A DNA stretch of 62,930 nt from Kiloniellales bacterium (GCA_030064845.1 JASJEC010000027.1:1-62930), one strand, 5' to 3'; positions 36,317 through 45,686 are shown, numbered from the stretch's first letter. Translations and numbers: made by a program. The notes: generated from the letters alone by a model not told the origin.

Positions 36317-36712
36317 TCACTGTTTCGCGCGCGCGCCGGCGGCGCGCCGGACCGTCCACATGCCGAGATAGAGCCCCGCGATCGAGCAGGCTACCGAAGC
36401 CGCAATGTAGAGAGACAAGGATAGGGGCGAGCCGGATTGGTGGAGGGTCACCACGTCGTGGGCGAAAGCAGAGAAGGTCGTGAAGCCGCCCAGGAAGCCG
36501 ACGACGAGGAAGGACCGAAGCCGCGGGCCGAGTGTCCAGAGCAAGGCCGCGCCGGTCACCAAGACGCCCATGGCGAAAGAGCCCAGAACGTTGACGGTCA
36601 GCGTGGCGACGGGGAACCCGCCGCCCGGATGGGCCGCCGCTGCCAGGTAGACGAGGTGGCGGGCCACGGCGCCGAGCGCGCCCCCCGCCGCGACCGGCAG
36701 GAGCGTCCTCAC
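36317..36712 (-). CDS. crcB: Fluoride efflux transporter CrcB
   Basis: A 131-residue four-helix membrane protein of the Fluc/CrcB family, which forms dual-topology dimeric fluoride channels. The family motifs are VAAGGALGAVARHLVY near the start, TLTVNVLGSFAMG and VGFLGGFTTFSAF. The start is GTG at 36712 with no strong ribosome-binding site; it lies 31 bases after the isochorismatase stop and may depend on that gene for translation. I see no fluoride riboswitch in the short gap. Confidence 0.92.
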   Translation of the reverse strand: MRTLLPVAAGGALGAVARHLVYLAAAAHPGGGFPVATLTVNVLGSFAMGVLVTGAALLWTLGPRLRSFLVVGFLGGFTTFSAFAHDVVTLHQSGSPLSLSLYIAASVACSIAGLYLGMWTVRRAAGARAKQ

Positions 36713-36743
36713 CGCCGAAGACCGTGCGGCCGCGCGGCGGGCA

Positions 36744-37415
36744 CTAGCGGCCCGGGGCCTGCGCGGCCGCCACGGGCGCGATCTCCGGCAGCAGCTCGGC
36801 CGCGGTCCTCTGCCGGCAGTACCCGCGAATGGCCCCGAGGCTGTTCACCTGGCGCTCCGCGCTGTAGGTCGCGCAGGCGTCGGTGACCAGAGTCACCAGA
36901 TAGCCGAGGTCGCAGGCGTCGCGCACCGCCGATTCGACGCATTGATCGGTCAGTACGCCGGCCAGGACGAGCGAGCGGATCCCCAGGTTGCGCAGCACGT
37001 AGTCCATGTTGGTCGAGATGAAGACGCTCGACGAGGTCTTGGGGATGACGATCTCGTCGCCCTCGGGCGCGATCGGATCGATCACCTGGGCGTCCCACGA
37101 GCCCTTGGGCACGTTGAAGCCGGTGATCTTGTAGTCGAGGCTCCGGTCGCGTCCGTTCCGGGTCAGGCTCTCGATCACCGTGAAGAGAACCTCCTGCCGG
37201 CTCGCCCGGAAGGCAGATTGAAGCCGCTGGATGTTGGGGATGACGGTCTCTTCGAGTTGCTCGAAGTAATAGCCGAAGCCGTCCGCGGGCGCCCCCGTCG
37301 CGGTCTTGGCGAAAGCCTCGGCGTCGCGGTGGGCGCAGTAGTTCTGCACGTCGATGATCAAGAGCGCCGATTCGCCCGGCTTCAGCGGCACGTCCCGCGA
37401 CAGCGGTGCGGCCAT
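36744..37415 (-). CDS. Isochorismatase family cysteine hydrolase
   Basis: A 223-residue cysteine hydrolase. The catalytic triad of the family is visible: Asp22 in LLIIDVQN, Lys126 in VIPKTSSSVF and Cys159 in GVLTDQCVESAVRDA. Family members are nicotinamidases, biuret hydrolases, N-carbamoylsarcosine amidases and isochorismatases; the exact substrate is not fixed. The ATG at 37415 has a clean AGGAG nine bases upstream, so I prefer it to the longer frame from 37454. It is divergent from the N-formylglutamate amidohydrolase gene, and crcB follows. Confidence 0.88.
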   Translation of the reverse strand: MAAPLSRDVPLKPGESALLIIDVQNYCAHRDAEAFAKTATGAPADGFGYYFEQLEETVIPNIQRLQSAFRASRQEVLFTVIESLTRNGRDRSLDYKITGFNVPKGSWDAQVIDPIAPEGDEIVIPKTSSSVFISTNMDYVLRNLGIRSLVLAGVLTDQCVESAVRDACDLGYLVTLVTDACATYSAERQVNSLGAIRGYCRQRTAAELLPEIAPVAAAQAPGR

Positions 37416-37520
37416 CGTTTGCGTCTCCTGGAGGGGATGGAACCGGAAGCTCAATATCGCAGTTTTGCCGCGCCTCGGCTATGGTCGAGCGGTCCATTCG
37501 GGCGGCCACAAGGGAGAAGC

Positions 37521-38309
37521 ATGTTAGACCCCGAATACCAGCTCCTCGGCGAGGACGAGCCGGCGGCGGTCGCGCTCGAGAACCCGGGCGGCGGTTCGAC
37601 CTTTTTCCTGACCTGCGACCACGCGAGCAACAGGATCCCGGAGCGCCTGGGCGATCTGGGGCTGGACGAGGCCGACCTGTCGCGCCACATCGCCTGGGAC
37701 GTAGGCGCGGCTTCGGTTGCGCGCTACATGGCGGAGCGGCTCGACGCGCCGTTGGCACTGCAGTCCTATTCGCGCCTGGTGATCGACTGCAACCGCACCC
37801 CGGATCGGCCCGACGCCATGCCGACCCGGAGCGAGGCCACCGAGATCCCCGGCAACCACGGGCTCCACCCGGCCCAGCGCTCGGCGCGGATCAGGGAAGT
37901 CTTCGAGCCCTATCACGAGGCCATTGCCGAATCGCTGGACCGCCGTGACGGCGAGGGCCGGGCCAATATCCTGATCGCCATGCACAGCTTCACGCCGGTC
38001 TTCCACGGGCGGCAGCGCCCCTGGCACCTGGGCCTGCTGTACAATCGGGACGAGCGCCTGGCGGCGATCCTGAAGGCCCTTATCGCCGAGGTCCCCGGGC
38101 TCTGCCTGGGCGACAACGAGCCCTACGCGATCAGCGACGAGACCGACTACGGCATCCCCGTGCACGGCGAGCAGCGGGGCATTCCCCACATCGAGTTCGA
38201 GATCCGCCACGACCTGATCGAGACGCTGGAGGGCCAGAGGGAATGGGGAGCCCGGCTCGCCGCGTGGCTGGCCGAGGCGCTGCCGCGCCTAGAGCAGATC
38301 CGGGTTTGA
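37521..38309 (+). CDS. N-formylglutamate amidohydrolase family protein
   Basis: A 262-residue HutG-type amidohydrolase. Key segments are TFFLTCDHASNRIPERLGDL, with the metal-binding histidine, HIAWDVGAASVARYMAERL, LVIDCNRTPDRPDAMPTRSE and MHSFTPVFHG. N-formylglutamate deformylase acts in histidine degradation, but no other hut genes are near, so another N-formyl or N-acyl amide may be the substrate. The ATG at 37521 follows AGGGAGA. The final codons (LEQIRV) and stop are supplied by the repeat element at 38289, so the C-terminus is probably not ancestral. Confidence 0.9.
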   Translation: MLDPEYQLLGEDEPAAVALENPGGGSTFFLTCDHASNRIPERLGDLGLDEADLSRHIAWDVGAASVARYMAERLDAPLALQSYSRLVIDCNRTPDRPDAMPTRSEATEIPGNHGLHPAQRSARIREVFEPYHEAIAESLDRRDGEGRANILIAMHSFTPVFHGRQRPWHLGLLYNRDERLAAILKALIAEVPGLCLGDNEPYAISDETDYGIPVHGEQRGIPHIEFEIRHDLIETLEGQREWGARLAAWLAEALPRLEQIRV

Positions 38310-38430
38310 CTGAATCGCCGGAGGCGATCCATCGAACCCGGTGAATCTGCTCTAACAAATTGATATCGAGCGGATTCACATGTCTTTGCCGGAACCGCGA
38401 AGCGCTTCCGTCAAAACATGATCCGCTCTG
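38289..38430. repeat. TAGAGC paired-hairpin element, copy 4
   Basis: Hairpins TAGAGCAGATCCGGG to GTGAATCTGCTCTA, then a degenerate second hairpin (GAGCGGATTCACATG to CATGATCCGCTCTG). The element begins inside the reading frame of the amidohydrolase and gives it a stop codon. It lies between the convergent amidohydrolase and mutY genes. Confidence 0.9.
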
Positions 38431-38461
38431 GAGGACGCGCTCGACCGCCGGTAACGATACT

Positions 38462-39550
38462 TTAAGTCGCCTCGTTCCGCACGGCGTGGTCGACGATCTT
38501 GCGCATGACGCTCGGCAGAGCCTGATCCGCTAGCCCTTCCAGGGGGCACCAGAGGGCGTTCTCCGCGAGCCGGATGCCGTCGACCTCGCCGACCCAGACC
38601 GTCACCTCGAAATGGAAATGGGTGAAGGTGTGGCGCACCAGGCCGGAAAGTTCGCGCCAGGCCGAGGCCGCCGGGGCCTGCGTCATCGCCTCGTCCCGGG
38701 TCCAGGGGGTTTCCCGCCACTCGGTCGAGGGGACCTCCATCATGCCGCCGAGCAGCCCCGAATCGGGTCGGCGGCGCAGCAGGATCTCGCCGCCGCGGTT
38801 GACGGTCCAGAAGGCGACGGCGCGACGGGTCGGCCGCGGCGTCTTGGCCTCCTTGCGCGGCAGCTCTTCCTGTCGGTTCGCGGCCCGTGCCCGACAGGGT
38901 CCGGCGAGGGGGCAGACCATGCAGCGCGGCCGGCGCGGCGTGCAGACCGTGGCGCCCAGGTCCATCATGGCCTGGGCGTAGTCGCCGGGCCTCGCCTGGG
39001 GCGTCAGCGCGGCCGCGAGCCGTTTCAGCTCGGTCTTGGACCGGGGCAGCGGTGTGTCCACCGCGTGGAGCCGCGCGATCACGCGCTCGACGTTGCCGTC
39101 CACGACCGTGGCGGGGCGATCGAAGGCGATCGCCGCGACCGCCGCGGCCGTGTAGTCACCGATCCCCGGCAGGCGGCGCAGCTCCGCTTCCCGGTCGGGA
39201 AAGCGGCCGCCGTGCTCGGCGACCACGACCTGGGCGCAGCGGTGCAGGTTGCGCGCGCGGGCGTAGTAACCGAGCCCGGCCCAGGCTGTCAGAACCTCGT
39301 CCCTTTCGGCGGCCGCCAACTGCTCCACGCCGGGCCAGCGCGCGAGGAAGTCCCGGAAATAGGGCCCCACCGTCGCGACTGTGGTCTGCTGCAGCATGAT
39401 CTCGCTGAGCCAGACGAGGTAGGGATCGGGCCGTTCCCCGGGCGGCGCGCGCCAGGGCAGCGTGCGCCGGTGCCGGTCGTACCAGGCGAGCAGTGCCGGT
39501 GCCACTTCGGCCCACGCGGAGTCGCTGGAAGAACTTGCAAGGGAAGGCAT
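38462..39550 (-). CDS. mutY: A/G-specific adenine glycosylase
   Basis: A 362-residue base-excision enzyme that removes adenine mispaired with 8-oxoguanine. The HhH region LRRLPGIGDYTAAAVAAIAF leads to VVDGNVERV, which carries the catalytic aspartate. The iron-sulfur cluster motif is C-x6-C-x2-C-x5-C in CTPRRPRCMVCPLAGPC. A C-terminal Nudix-like MutT domain (from about residue 240) reads the 8-oxoG. I placed the start at the ATG at 39550, where the domain begins; the longer frame upstream lies in the divergent DUF721 region. Confidence 0.93.
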   Translation of the reverse strand: MPSLASSSSDSAWAEVAPALLAWYDRHRRTLPWRAPPGERPDPYLVWLSEIMLQQTTVATVGPYFRDFLARWPGVEQLAAAERDEVLTAWAGLGYYARARNLHRCAQVVVAEHGGRFPDREAELRRLPGIGDYTAAAVAAIAFDRPATVVDGNVERVIARLHAVDTPLPRSKTELKRLAAALTPQARPGDYAQAMMDLGATVCTPRRPRCMVCPLAGPCRARAANRQEELPRKEAKTPRPTRRAVAFWTVNRGGEILLRRRPDSGLLGGMMEVPSTEWRETPWTRDEAMTQAPAASAWRELSGLVRHTFTHFHFEVTVWVGEVDGIRLAENALWCPLEGLADQALPSVMRKIVDHAVRNEAT

Positions 39551-39632
39551 CGGCCCCTCAAATAACGCGGCGATCCTTTGGGCGCTCCGAAGCGAGCCGG
39601 GATGGGATCGAAGTGACCTTGGCGAGGCTGCC

Positions 39633-40178
39633 ATGACAACCGCGCGGCGGGGATCGGGCAAGAGTAAAAGCGAGCGGCGCGGCGGCGCGCTCAGACCGCT
39701 CGCCGGCACCCTGGCAAAGGTCGCCGGCAAGACTTTCGGCCGGCGCGGCCTCGCCGAGGGCGGACTGATCGCCGACTGGCCCGACGTGGTCGGGCCGGAG
39801 ATCGCGTCGATCTGCTTGCCGAGCGGCCTGGCCTTCGGCAGAAGCAGCGAGCGGACCCAGGGGACCCTGACGCTCCGGGTGCAGTCGGGCCACGGCCTCA
39901 CTCTGCAGCATCTCGAGCCGCTGATCGTCGAGCGCATCAATGCTCATCTGGGCTATCCCGCCGTCGCCCGCCTGCGGCTGCGTCAGGGGCCGCTGCCGCG
40001 GCCCAAGGGGTCCGGCCGGCCGCAGCCGCCGGCGCTCAGCGATTCTCTGCGGTCGGCGCTCGAGCAGAGGACCGCCCAGGTCGAGGATCCCGACCTGCGC
40101 CGGGCCCTGGAGAGCCTGGGGCGCTCGGTGCTCGGCGAGAACGCCCGGAAGGGCGGCCAATCGGGCACCGAAATGTGA
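39633..40178 (+). CDS. DUF721 family protein (DciA-like)
   Basis: A 181-residue protein. Residues about 20-110 form the DUF721 domain: LAKVAGKTFGRRGLAEGGLI, ADWPDVVGPEIASICLPSGL, LTLRVQSGHGLTLQHLEPLI and VERINAHLGYPAVARLRLRQ. DciA, the DnaB helicase loader of most bacteria lacking DnaC, has this domain. The C-terminal third is proline-rich then helical (RRALESLGRSVL). The start at ATG 39633 gives a compact protein. Divergent from mutY and upstream of the DsbA-like gene, a familiar alphaproteobacterial order. A DciA role is inferred from the family. Confidence 0.83.
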   Translation: MTTARRGSGKSKSERRGGALRPLAGTLAKVAGKTFGRRGLAEGGLIADWPDVVGPEIASICLPSGLAFGRSSERTQGTLTLRVQSGHGLTLQHLEPLIVERINAHLGYPAVARLRLRQGPLPRPKGSGRPQPPALSDSLRSALEQRTAQVEDPDLRRALESLGRSVLGENARKGGQSGTEM

Positions 40179-40297
40179 TCGTCCGGCGGCTCGCACCCGC
40201 GCCGGCGATGGGTTAGATAAGTGCGCGCTCAAGCCCGTAGAATGCGAGGCTTGTCACGTCCCCTCTTCGCAACTAGCATACAACATATGGTAGGGAA

Positions 40298-40930
40298 ATG
40301 ATGAAACGTAGGAAGATCCTGATGGTTGGCGGTCTGGGCTTCGCCGCCGCCGCGACGCCTCTATCGCCTTTCGGCGTGCTGACGGCGGCGGCCGATGCCG
40401 CGGAAATCCTGCCGAGTGACCGCATCATGGGCGCGCCGGACGCCCCGATCACCATCATTGAGTACGCGTCGCTGACCTGTCCCCACTGCGCCACCTTCCA
40501 CCTCGACACCCTGCCGACGATCAAGAAGAACTGGATCGACACCGGCAAGGCCCGCCTGGTCTACCGGGACTATCCGCTCGACGGCCTGGCGCTCCGCGCC
40601 GCCACCCTGGCGACCTGCCTCGAGGGCGACGCCTACTTCGGCTTCCTCAACGCCCTGTTCCAGGGCCAGCAGGTCTGGGCCCGAGCGGCCGATCCGACCC
40701 TGGCCCTGGCCCAGATCGCGCGCCTGGCCGGCATGGACCAGCAGACCTTCAATCGTTGCATCTCGAACAACGCCGAGATGGACCGGATCCTCCGGCAGCA
40801 GCTTAAGGCGCGGGAAACCTTCGACGTTCAGTCTACGCCGAGTTTCGTCATCAACGGACGCAAGGTTCGCGGTTCGCTCGAGACCAAGAAATTCGAGGCG
40901 TTGCTAGAGGAGATCGAAACCCAATCGTGA
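40298..40930 (+). CDS. DsbA-like thioredoxin-fold oxidoreductase
   Basis: A 210-residue periplasmic thiol oxidoreductase. The N-terminus is signal-like (KRRKILMVGGLGFAAAATPL). The active site is Cys61-Pro-His-Cys64 in YASLTCPHCATFH, the dipeptide PH being typical of DsbA. The cis-proline loop is STPSFVINGRKV. It would introduce disulfides and be reoxidised by the DsbB encoded at 25521. Some members in this context are called BdbD or thioredoxin-domain DsbA. It precedes smc by 53 bases. Confidence 0.9.
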   Translation: MMKRRKILMVGGLGFAAAATPLSPFGVLTAAADAAEILPSDRIMGAPDAPITIIEYASLTCPHCATFHLDTLPTIKKNWIDTGKARLVYRDYPLDGLALRAATLATCLEGDAYFGFLNALFQGQQVWARAADPTLALAQIARLAGMDQQTFNRCISNNAEMDRILRQQLKARETFDVQSTPSFVINGRKVRGSLETKKFEALLEEIETQS

Positions 40931-40983
40931 CGACCTTCGATGTTGCCCGCAGTGTCGAAAGCGTTGAGGGGAGCTGACCGCCG

Positions 40984-43900
40984 GTGGTCCAGTTCACCAA
41001 GTTGCGTCTGGCGGGCTTCAAGTCCTTCGTCGATCCGACCGAGATCTTTATCGACACCGGCCTGACGGGCATCGTCGGGCCGAACGGCTGCGGTAAGTCC
41101 AACCTTGTCGAGGCGCTGCGCTGGGCCATGGGGGAAACCTCGGCCAAACGCATGCGCGGCGGTGAGATGGAAGACGTGATCTTCGCGGGCAGCGCCGGGC
41201 GCCCGGCCCGCAACATCGCCGAGGTCGAGATCAGCCTCGACAACAGCGACCGCGGCGCCCCCTCGGGCCTGAACGACTGGGACGATCTCGCGGTCACCCG
41301 GCGCATCGAACGGGGTCACGGGTCCCACTACCGCGTCAACGGCCGCGACGTCCGGGCGCGCGACGTCCAGCTGCTGTTCGCCGACTCCTCGACCGGGGCC
41401 CACTCGACGGCGCTGGTCAGCCAGGGCCGCATCGGCGCTCTGATCAACGCCAAGCCGACCGACCGGCGCGCGCTCCTCGAAGAGGCGGCCGGGATCACGG
41501 GCCTCTACTCCCGCCGCCACGAGGCCGAGCTGCGGCTGCGCGCCGCGGAGACCAACCTGGAGCGGCTCGACGACGTCATCGAGACCCTCGAAACCCAGCT
41601 GCGCGGTCTCAAGAAGCAGGCGCGGCAGGCCAGCCGCTACCGCAATCTGGCGGGGCACATCCGGCGGCACGAGGCGATGGCCTGTCATCTGGAGGCGGAG
41701 CAGGCGCGACAAGCGCTGGAACAGGCGCGGGAAGCCCTGGCGGAGATGGAGGAGAAGGTCGCCGCGCGGACCGGAGACGCGGGGCGGGCGGCGACCGTTC
41801 AGGCCGAGGCGGCCGCCGCAATGCCCGACCTGCGCGCCGCCGCGGCCGCCGCGGGTGCGGCGCTGCAGAAGCTGATCCTGGAGCGGGAGGCCCTGGAGAA
41901 GGAGGAGTCCCAGGTCCGCCAGGCCCAGGAGCGCGCCCGCCAGCACTTGGTCGAAATCGAACAGGATCAGGCCCGGGCCAAGTCCCTCGCGGCCGATGCC
42001 GCCGACGCCCTGGAGCGACTGAGCGAAGAGGGCCAATCGCTGCGCGACGCCGAGGCCAACGAGGTCGAGACGCGGCAGGCGAGCGACGCCGCTCTGGCGG
42101 TGGCCGAGACCGCCGCCGCCGAGTGCGAGGCCAGGGTCGCGGAACGGACCAACGCCATCGCCGTGCAGGAAGCCCAGGCCGCCGTGCTCGAACGGCAGCA
42201 CCGGGACGTGACCGACCGCCTGACGCGTCTGGACCGGCAGATCAACGAGACCGCGGCGGAGCGGGCCGAGCTGGAAGCCTCGCGGGCCGAGAGCGAGGCG
42301 CTCGCCCAGCTGCGGTCGCGCCTGGCCGAGCTCGAGGCCGCCCTCGCCGAAGCGCGCGGCAGCGCCGATCAGGCCGCCGAGACCCTGACGACCGCACGCC
42401 AAGAGGAGGCCGCGGCGCGTGAATCCCTGCAGAAGGCCGAGTCGGAACGCGCCAAGCTCGACGCCGAGAGCGCGGCCCTTGCCTCGATGCTGGTGCCGGA
42501 GCGCACGGAGTCGGGGGCGCCGCTGCTCGACTCGATCTCGGTCGAGGCCGGCTTCGAGACCGCCCTGGGCGCGGTTCTGGGCGACGACCTCCACGCGCCG
42601 GTCGACGAGACGGCGCCGCTCGCCTGGCGTTCCCTGCCGCCCTACGGGGCGCCGTCGGCGCTCCCGGAAGGCGCCGAGCCGCTGTCGCGCAGGGTCTCTG
42701 GCTCCGCCGTCCTCACCCGTCGCCTCGAGCAGACCGGCCTGGTGCCGGACCTCGCGACGGGGGCGCGGCTCCAGGCCGCGCTGCGGCCGGGCCAGCGCCT
42801 GGTCACCAAGGCGGGTGACCTGTGGCGCTGGGACGGCTTCGCCGCCCGGGCCGAGGCGCCGAGCACGACCGCGACGCGCCTGGCCCAATTGAACCGCCTC
42901 GCCGAGCTGCGCGCCGCCCTGCCAACCCAGGACCGCGAGATCGAGACGCTGAAGACGATCGCCGCGGGCGCGCGCGAAGGCGCCGAGCAGGCCCTGGTCG
43001 CCGAGCGTGCCGCGCGGCAGAGCTTCAACCAGGCTTTCGCCGAGGTGGAGAAGCTTCGCGAGGAGGAGGCGGGACTGTCGCGTCGGCTGGCCTCCTCGGA
43101 CCAGCGCCTGGCGAGTCTGGCGGAGACGGCGGAGCGGCTGACGGCCGAGCAGGCGGAAGGCCGCCGGGCGCTGGCGGCCTGCGAAACCGAGCGCGACGGC
43201 CAGCCGGACCTCGCGGCGGCCAGAGCGGCGCTGGAGACCGACCGGGCCGAGTTCGCCGGCCTCCGGGCCAAGCTGGCCGAGGCTCAGGCCGAGGTCGAGC
43301 ATCTGAAGCGCGCGGCGCGGAGCCGCGGCGAGCGGCTGCTGGCGATCGACGCGGAAGCCTCCTCGTGGAAGCGCCACGCGACCGACTCGGTCGCCCACCT
43401 CGAAGCGCTGGCGGGGCGCCGTGCCGAGGCCGAGGAAGAATTGCGGAAACTGTCGGGCAAGCCCGACGAGATCGTCCAGCAGCGCGAGGCGCTGGCCGAG
43501 CAGATCGGCGCCGCGGACCAGTGCCGCAAGGCCGCCGACGACGCCCTGGTGGCGGGCGAGACCCGCCTGGCGGAGGCCGACCGCGGATTGAAGAGCGTCG
43601 AGCAGGATCTCGCCGCCGTCCGCGAAGACCGGATCCGCGCCGAGGCCGGTCTCGAGCAGTGCACCCAGGCACTGACCGCGGTCAAGGAGAAGGCCGCCGA
43701 ACGGCTCAACTGCGGCCTGGACCGCCTGCTCGAGGAGGCCGGGATCGATCCGGGCCAGGAGCTGCCGGCCCAGGCCGAGGTTCAGGCCAAGCTGGAACGG
43801 CTGGTGCGGGAACGGGAGAACATGGGCCCGGTCAACCTGCGCGCGGAGCAGGAAGCCGCCGAGCTCGACACCCAGATCGGCGACATGCAGCGCGAACGCG

Positions 43901-44448
43901 CCGACCTGATCTCGGCCATCGCCCGACTGCGCCAAGGCATCGCGAGCCTGAACAAGGAAGGCCGCCAGCGCCTGCTGGCCGCCTTCGACCAGGTCAACAG
44001 GCATTTCGAGGAACTGTTCCACCGCCTGTTCGGCGGCGGCAAGGCGCACCTCAAGCTGACCGAATCGGAAGACCCCCTGGACGCGGGGCTGGAAGTCATG
44101 GCCAGCCCGCCCGGTAAGCGGCTACAGGTCCTGTCGCTGCTGTCCGGCGGCGAGCAGGCGCTGACCGCGCTGGCGCTGATGTTCGCCGTCTTCCTGACCA
44201 ACCCCGCGCCGATCTGCGTGCTCGACGAAGTCGACGCGCCGCTCGACGACGCCAACGTGGACCGTTTCTGCGATCTGGTGAACGAGCTGTCGCGCAGCGC
44301 CGAGACCCGGTTCCTGATCATCACCCACCACCGCATCACCATGGCCCGGATGCACCGGCTCTACGGGGTGACCATGGCCGAGCGCGGGGTCAGCCAGCTC
44401 GTGTCGGTCGACCTTGAAGCTGCGGAAGAACTGCGCGAGAGCGCCTGA
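40984..44448 (+). CDS. smc: Chromosome segregation protein SMC
   Basis: An 1154-residue structural maintenance of chromosomes ATPase that loops and compacts DNA with ScpA and ScpB. Walker A GPNGCGKS is at residues 32-39, the C-terminal signature LSGGEQALTALAL starts at 1053 and Walker B VLDEVD at 1079. Two long coiled-coil arms (rich in Glu, Ala, Arg) flank a hinge around residues 510-640 (LASMLVPERTESGAPLLDSI and onwards). The start is GTG at 40984. The length fits alphaproteobacterial SMC. Confidence 0.96.
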   Translation: MVQFTKLRLAGFKSFVDPTEIFIDTGLTGIVGPNGCGKSNLVEALRWAMGETSAKRMRGGEMEDVIFAGSAGRPARNIAEVEISLDNSDRGAPSGLNDWDDLAVTRRIERGHGSHYRVNGRDVRARDVQLLFADSSTGAHSTALVSQGRIGALINAKPTDRRALLEEAAGITGLYSRRHEAELRLRAAETNLERLDDVIETLETQLRGLKKQARQASRYRNLAGHIRRHEAMACHLEAEQARQALEQAREALAEMEEKVAARTGDAGRAATVQAEAAAAMPDLRAAAAAAGAALQKLILEREALEKEESQVRQAQERARQHLVEIEQDQARAKSLAADAADALERLSEEGQSLRDAEANEVETRQASDAALAVAETAAAECEARVAERTNAIAVQEAQAAVLERQHRDVTDRLTRLDRQINETAAERAELEASRAESEALAQLRSRLAELEAALAEARGSADQAAETLTTARQEEAAARESLQKAESERAKLDAESAALASMLVPERTESGAPLLDSISVEAGFETALGAVLGDDLHAPVDETAPLAWRSLPPYGAPSALPEGAEPLSRRVSGSAVLTRRLEQTGLVPDLATGARLQAALRPGQRLVTKAGDLWRWDGFAARAEAPSTTATRLAQLNRLAELRAALPTQDREIETLKTIAAGAREGAEQALVAERAARQSFNQAFAEVEKLREEEAGLSRRLASSDQRLASLAETAERLTAEQAEGRRALAACETERDGQPDLAAARAALETDRAEFAGLRAKLAEAQAEVEHLKRAARSRGERLLAIDAEASSWKRHATDSVAHLEALAGRRAEAEEELRKLSGKPDEIVQQREALAEQIGAADQCRKAADDALVAGETRLAEADRGLKSVEQDLAAVREDRIRAEAGLEQCTQALTAVKEKAAERLNCGLDRLLEEAGIDPGQELPAQAEVQAKLERLVRERENMGPVNLRAEQEAAELDTQIGDMQRERADLISAIARLRQGIASLNKEGRQRLLAAFDQVNRHFEELFHRLFGGGKAHLKLTESEDPLDAGLEVMASPPGKRLQVLSLLSGGEQALTALALMFAVFLTNPAPICVLDEVDAPLDDANVDRFCDLVNELSRSAETRFLIITHHRITMARMHRLYGVTMAERGVSQLVSVDLEAAEELRESA

Positions 44449-44546
44449 CCGGTAGTTCCGCCCGCGCCGCCTGAAACCCCCTGGTTTCGGTCCCTCCGGC
44501 GTGCCACCTTGCGGCTCCCAATTCGACCCCCGTTCCCGGAAGCAGA

Positions 44547-45425
44547 ATGCAGCACGGCGGCAATCCGGCCACAGCGATCGCCTGGATGATGGGCGCTCTC
44601 ACCTCCTTCGCGATCATGGCCGTCTCGGTGCGCGAGCTCTCTGCCGATCTTCACGCTTTCCAGATGCTGTTCATCCGCAGCGCCCTGGGCGTCCTGATCC
44701 TGGCGGCGATCGTGCAGTTCTCCGGTGGCGGCCCGAACTGGGCGCAACTGAAGACGACCAGGATCTGGGGCCATACCCTGCGCAACGTGATCCACTTCGC
44801 CGGCCAGGTGTTCTGGATCATCGGCATCTCCCTGCTCCCGCTGGCGACCGTTTCGGCCATCGAGTTCACCACGCCGATCTGGGGCGCCCTGCTCGCGGTC
44901 CTGCTGCTCGGCGAGCGGATGAACCGGGGACGGTGGATCGCCTTCGCCCTCGGCGTCGCCGGGATCCTGGCGATCCTGCGCCCCGGGCTCTCCGTGGTCA
45001 GCGCCGGGGCCCTGATCATGCTGGCCTGCACCTTCTGCTTCGGCGCGACCAACGCGGCGACCAAATGGCTGACCCGCAGCGAGCAGGCCCTGCCGATCGT
45101 GTTCTACATGGTGCTGATGCAGACCGGCTTCGGCGCGCTGGCCTCGATCCTGGTCTGGGCGCCGGTCGACGCGGACCACTGGCCGTGGCTCTGCCTGCTG
45201 GCGGTGACCGGCCTCTCGGCCCACTACTGCCTGACGCGCGCCCTGGCCGCGGCCGACGCGAGCTTCATCATGCCGTTCGAGTTTCTTCGCTTGCCGATCG
45301 TCGCCACCGCCGGTTTCGTGCTCTATGATGAAGTCTTCGATCCTGTGGTGCTGCTCGGCGCCGCGTTGATCTTCGTCGGCAACTACTACAGCCTGCGTCA
45401 TGAGAGTCGCATAGCGCGCGCATGA
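44547..45425 (+). CDS. EamA/DMT family transporter
   Basis: A 292-residue inner-membrane protein with ten predicted helices in two EamA repeats. The first repeat opens MMGALTSFAIMAVSVREL and the second includes MLACTFCFGATNAATKWLTR. SAIEFTTPIWGALLAVLLLGER is the classic mid-repeat motif. The exported metabolite is not predictable; distant resemblance to S-adenosylmethionine or cobalamin-precursor carriers exists in this family but is not evidence. It follows smc after 98 bases. Confidence 0.88.
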   Translation: MQHGGNPATAIAWMMGALTSFAIMAVSVRELSADLHAFQMLFIRSALGVLILAAIVQFSGGGPNWAQLKTTRIWGHTLRNVIHFAGQVFWIIGISLLPLATVSAIEFTTPIWGALLAVLLLGERMNRGRWIAFALGVAGILAILRPGLSVVSAGALIMLACTFCFGATNAATKWLTRSEQALPIVFYMVLMQTGFGALASILVWAPVDADHWPWLCLLAVTGLSAHYCLTRALAAADASFIMPFEFLRLPIVATAGFVLYDEVFDPVVLLGAALIFVGNYYSLRHESRIARA

Positions 45426-45546
45426 GAGGCGTTCGCGCTGCCCGGATCCCGGATTGACGAGGTCGTGTTCGCCGGTCGGCCGCCAAAGTACGGACTCTGT
45501 TCGAAGGGAGCCGGTCGAAGGTCCGTCCAATCGGAGTGAATCCGCG

Positions 45547-45611
45547 CTAGATCAGATGTTTAGAGCCAAGTCGGCTCAGGTTAAGACAAACTGACCCGAC
45601 CTTGCTCTAGG
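45547..45611. repeat. Degenerate TAGAGC-type hairpin upstream of the hpnN-like gene
   Basis: An imperfect palindrome from TTTAGAGCCAAGTCGGCTCAG to CTGACCCGACCTTGCTCTAG. It is preceded by AGTGAATCCGCGCTAGA, which resembles a right arm of the TAGAGC hairpin family. It looks like a decayed or variant doublet in the gap after the EamA gene. Confidence 0.6.
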
Positions 45612-45686
45612 GTGCCAAGTGATTTAAGCGGAGACCGCGGGTTCTGGCGGCCTGCGAGGGTGCGAGAGGACGAAGGAAGCCGGAGC

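Noticed and set aside
36713-36743. Fluoride riboswitch before crcB
   Set aside because: The gap to the upstream gene is only about 31 bases, too short for the aptamer plus an expression platform, and no matching motif was seen.
40828-44049. A 1073-codon open frame antisense to smc
   Set aside because: SMC has complete, collinear domain motifs on the other strand. The antisense frame is a by-product of high GC and the Glu/Ala/Arg-rich coiled coils and shows no family motif.
44473-44488. Terminator after smc
   Set aside because: GAAACC-CCCT-GGTTTC is a six-base-pair hairpin, but there is no T-run and the stem is weak.
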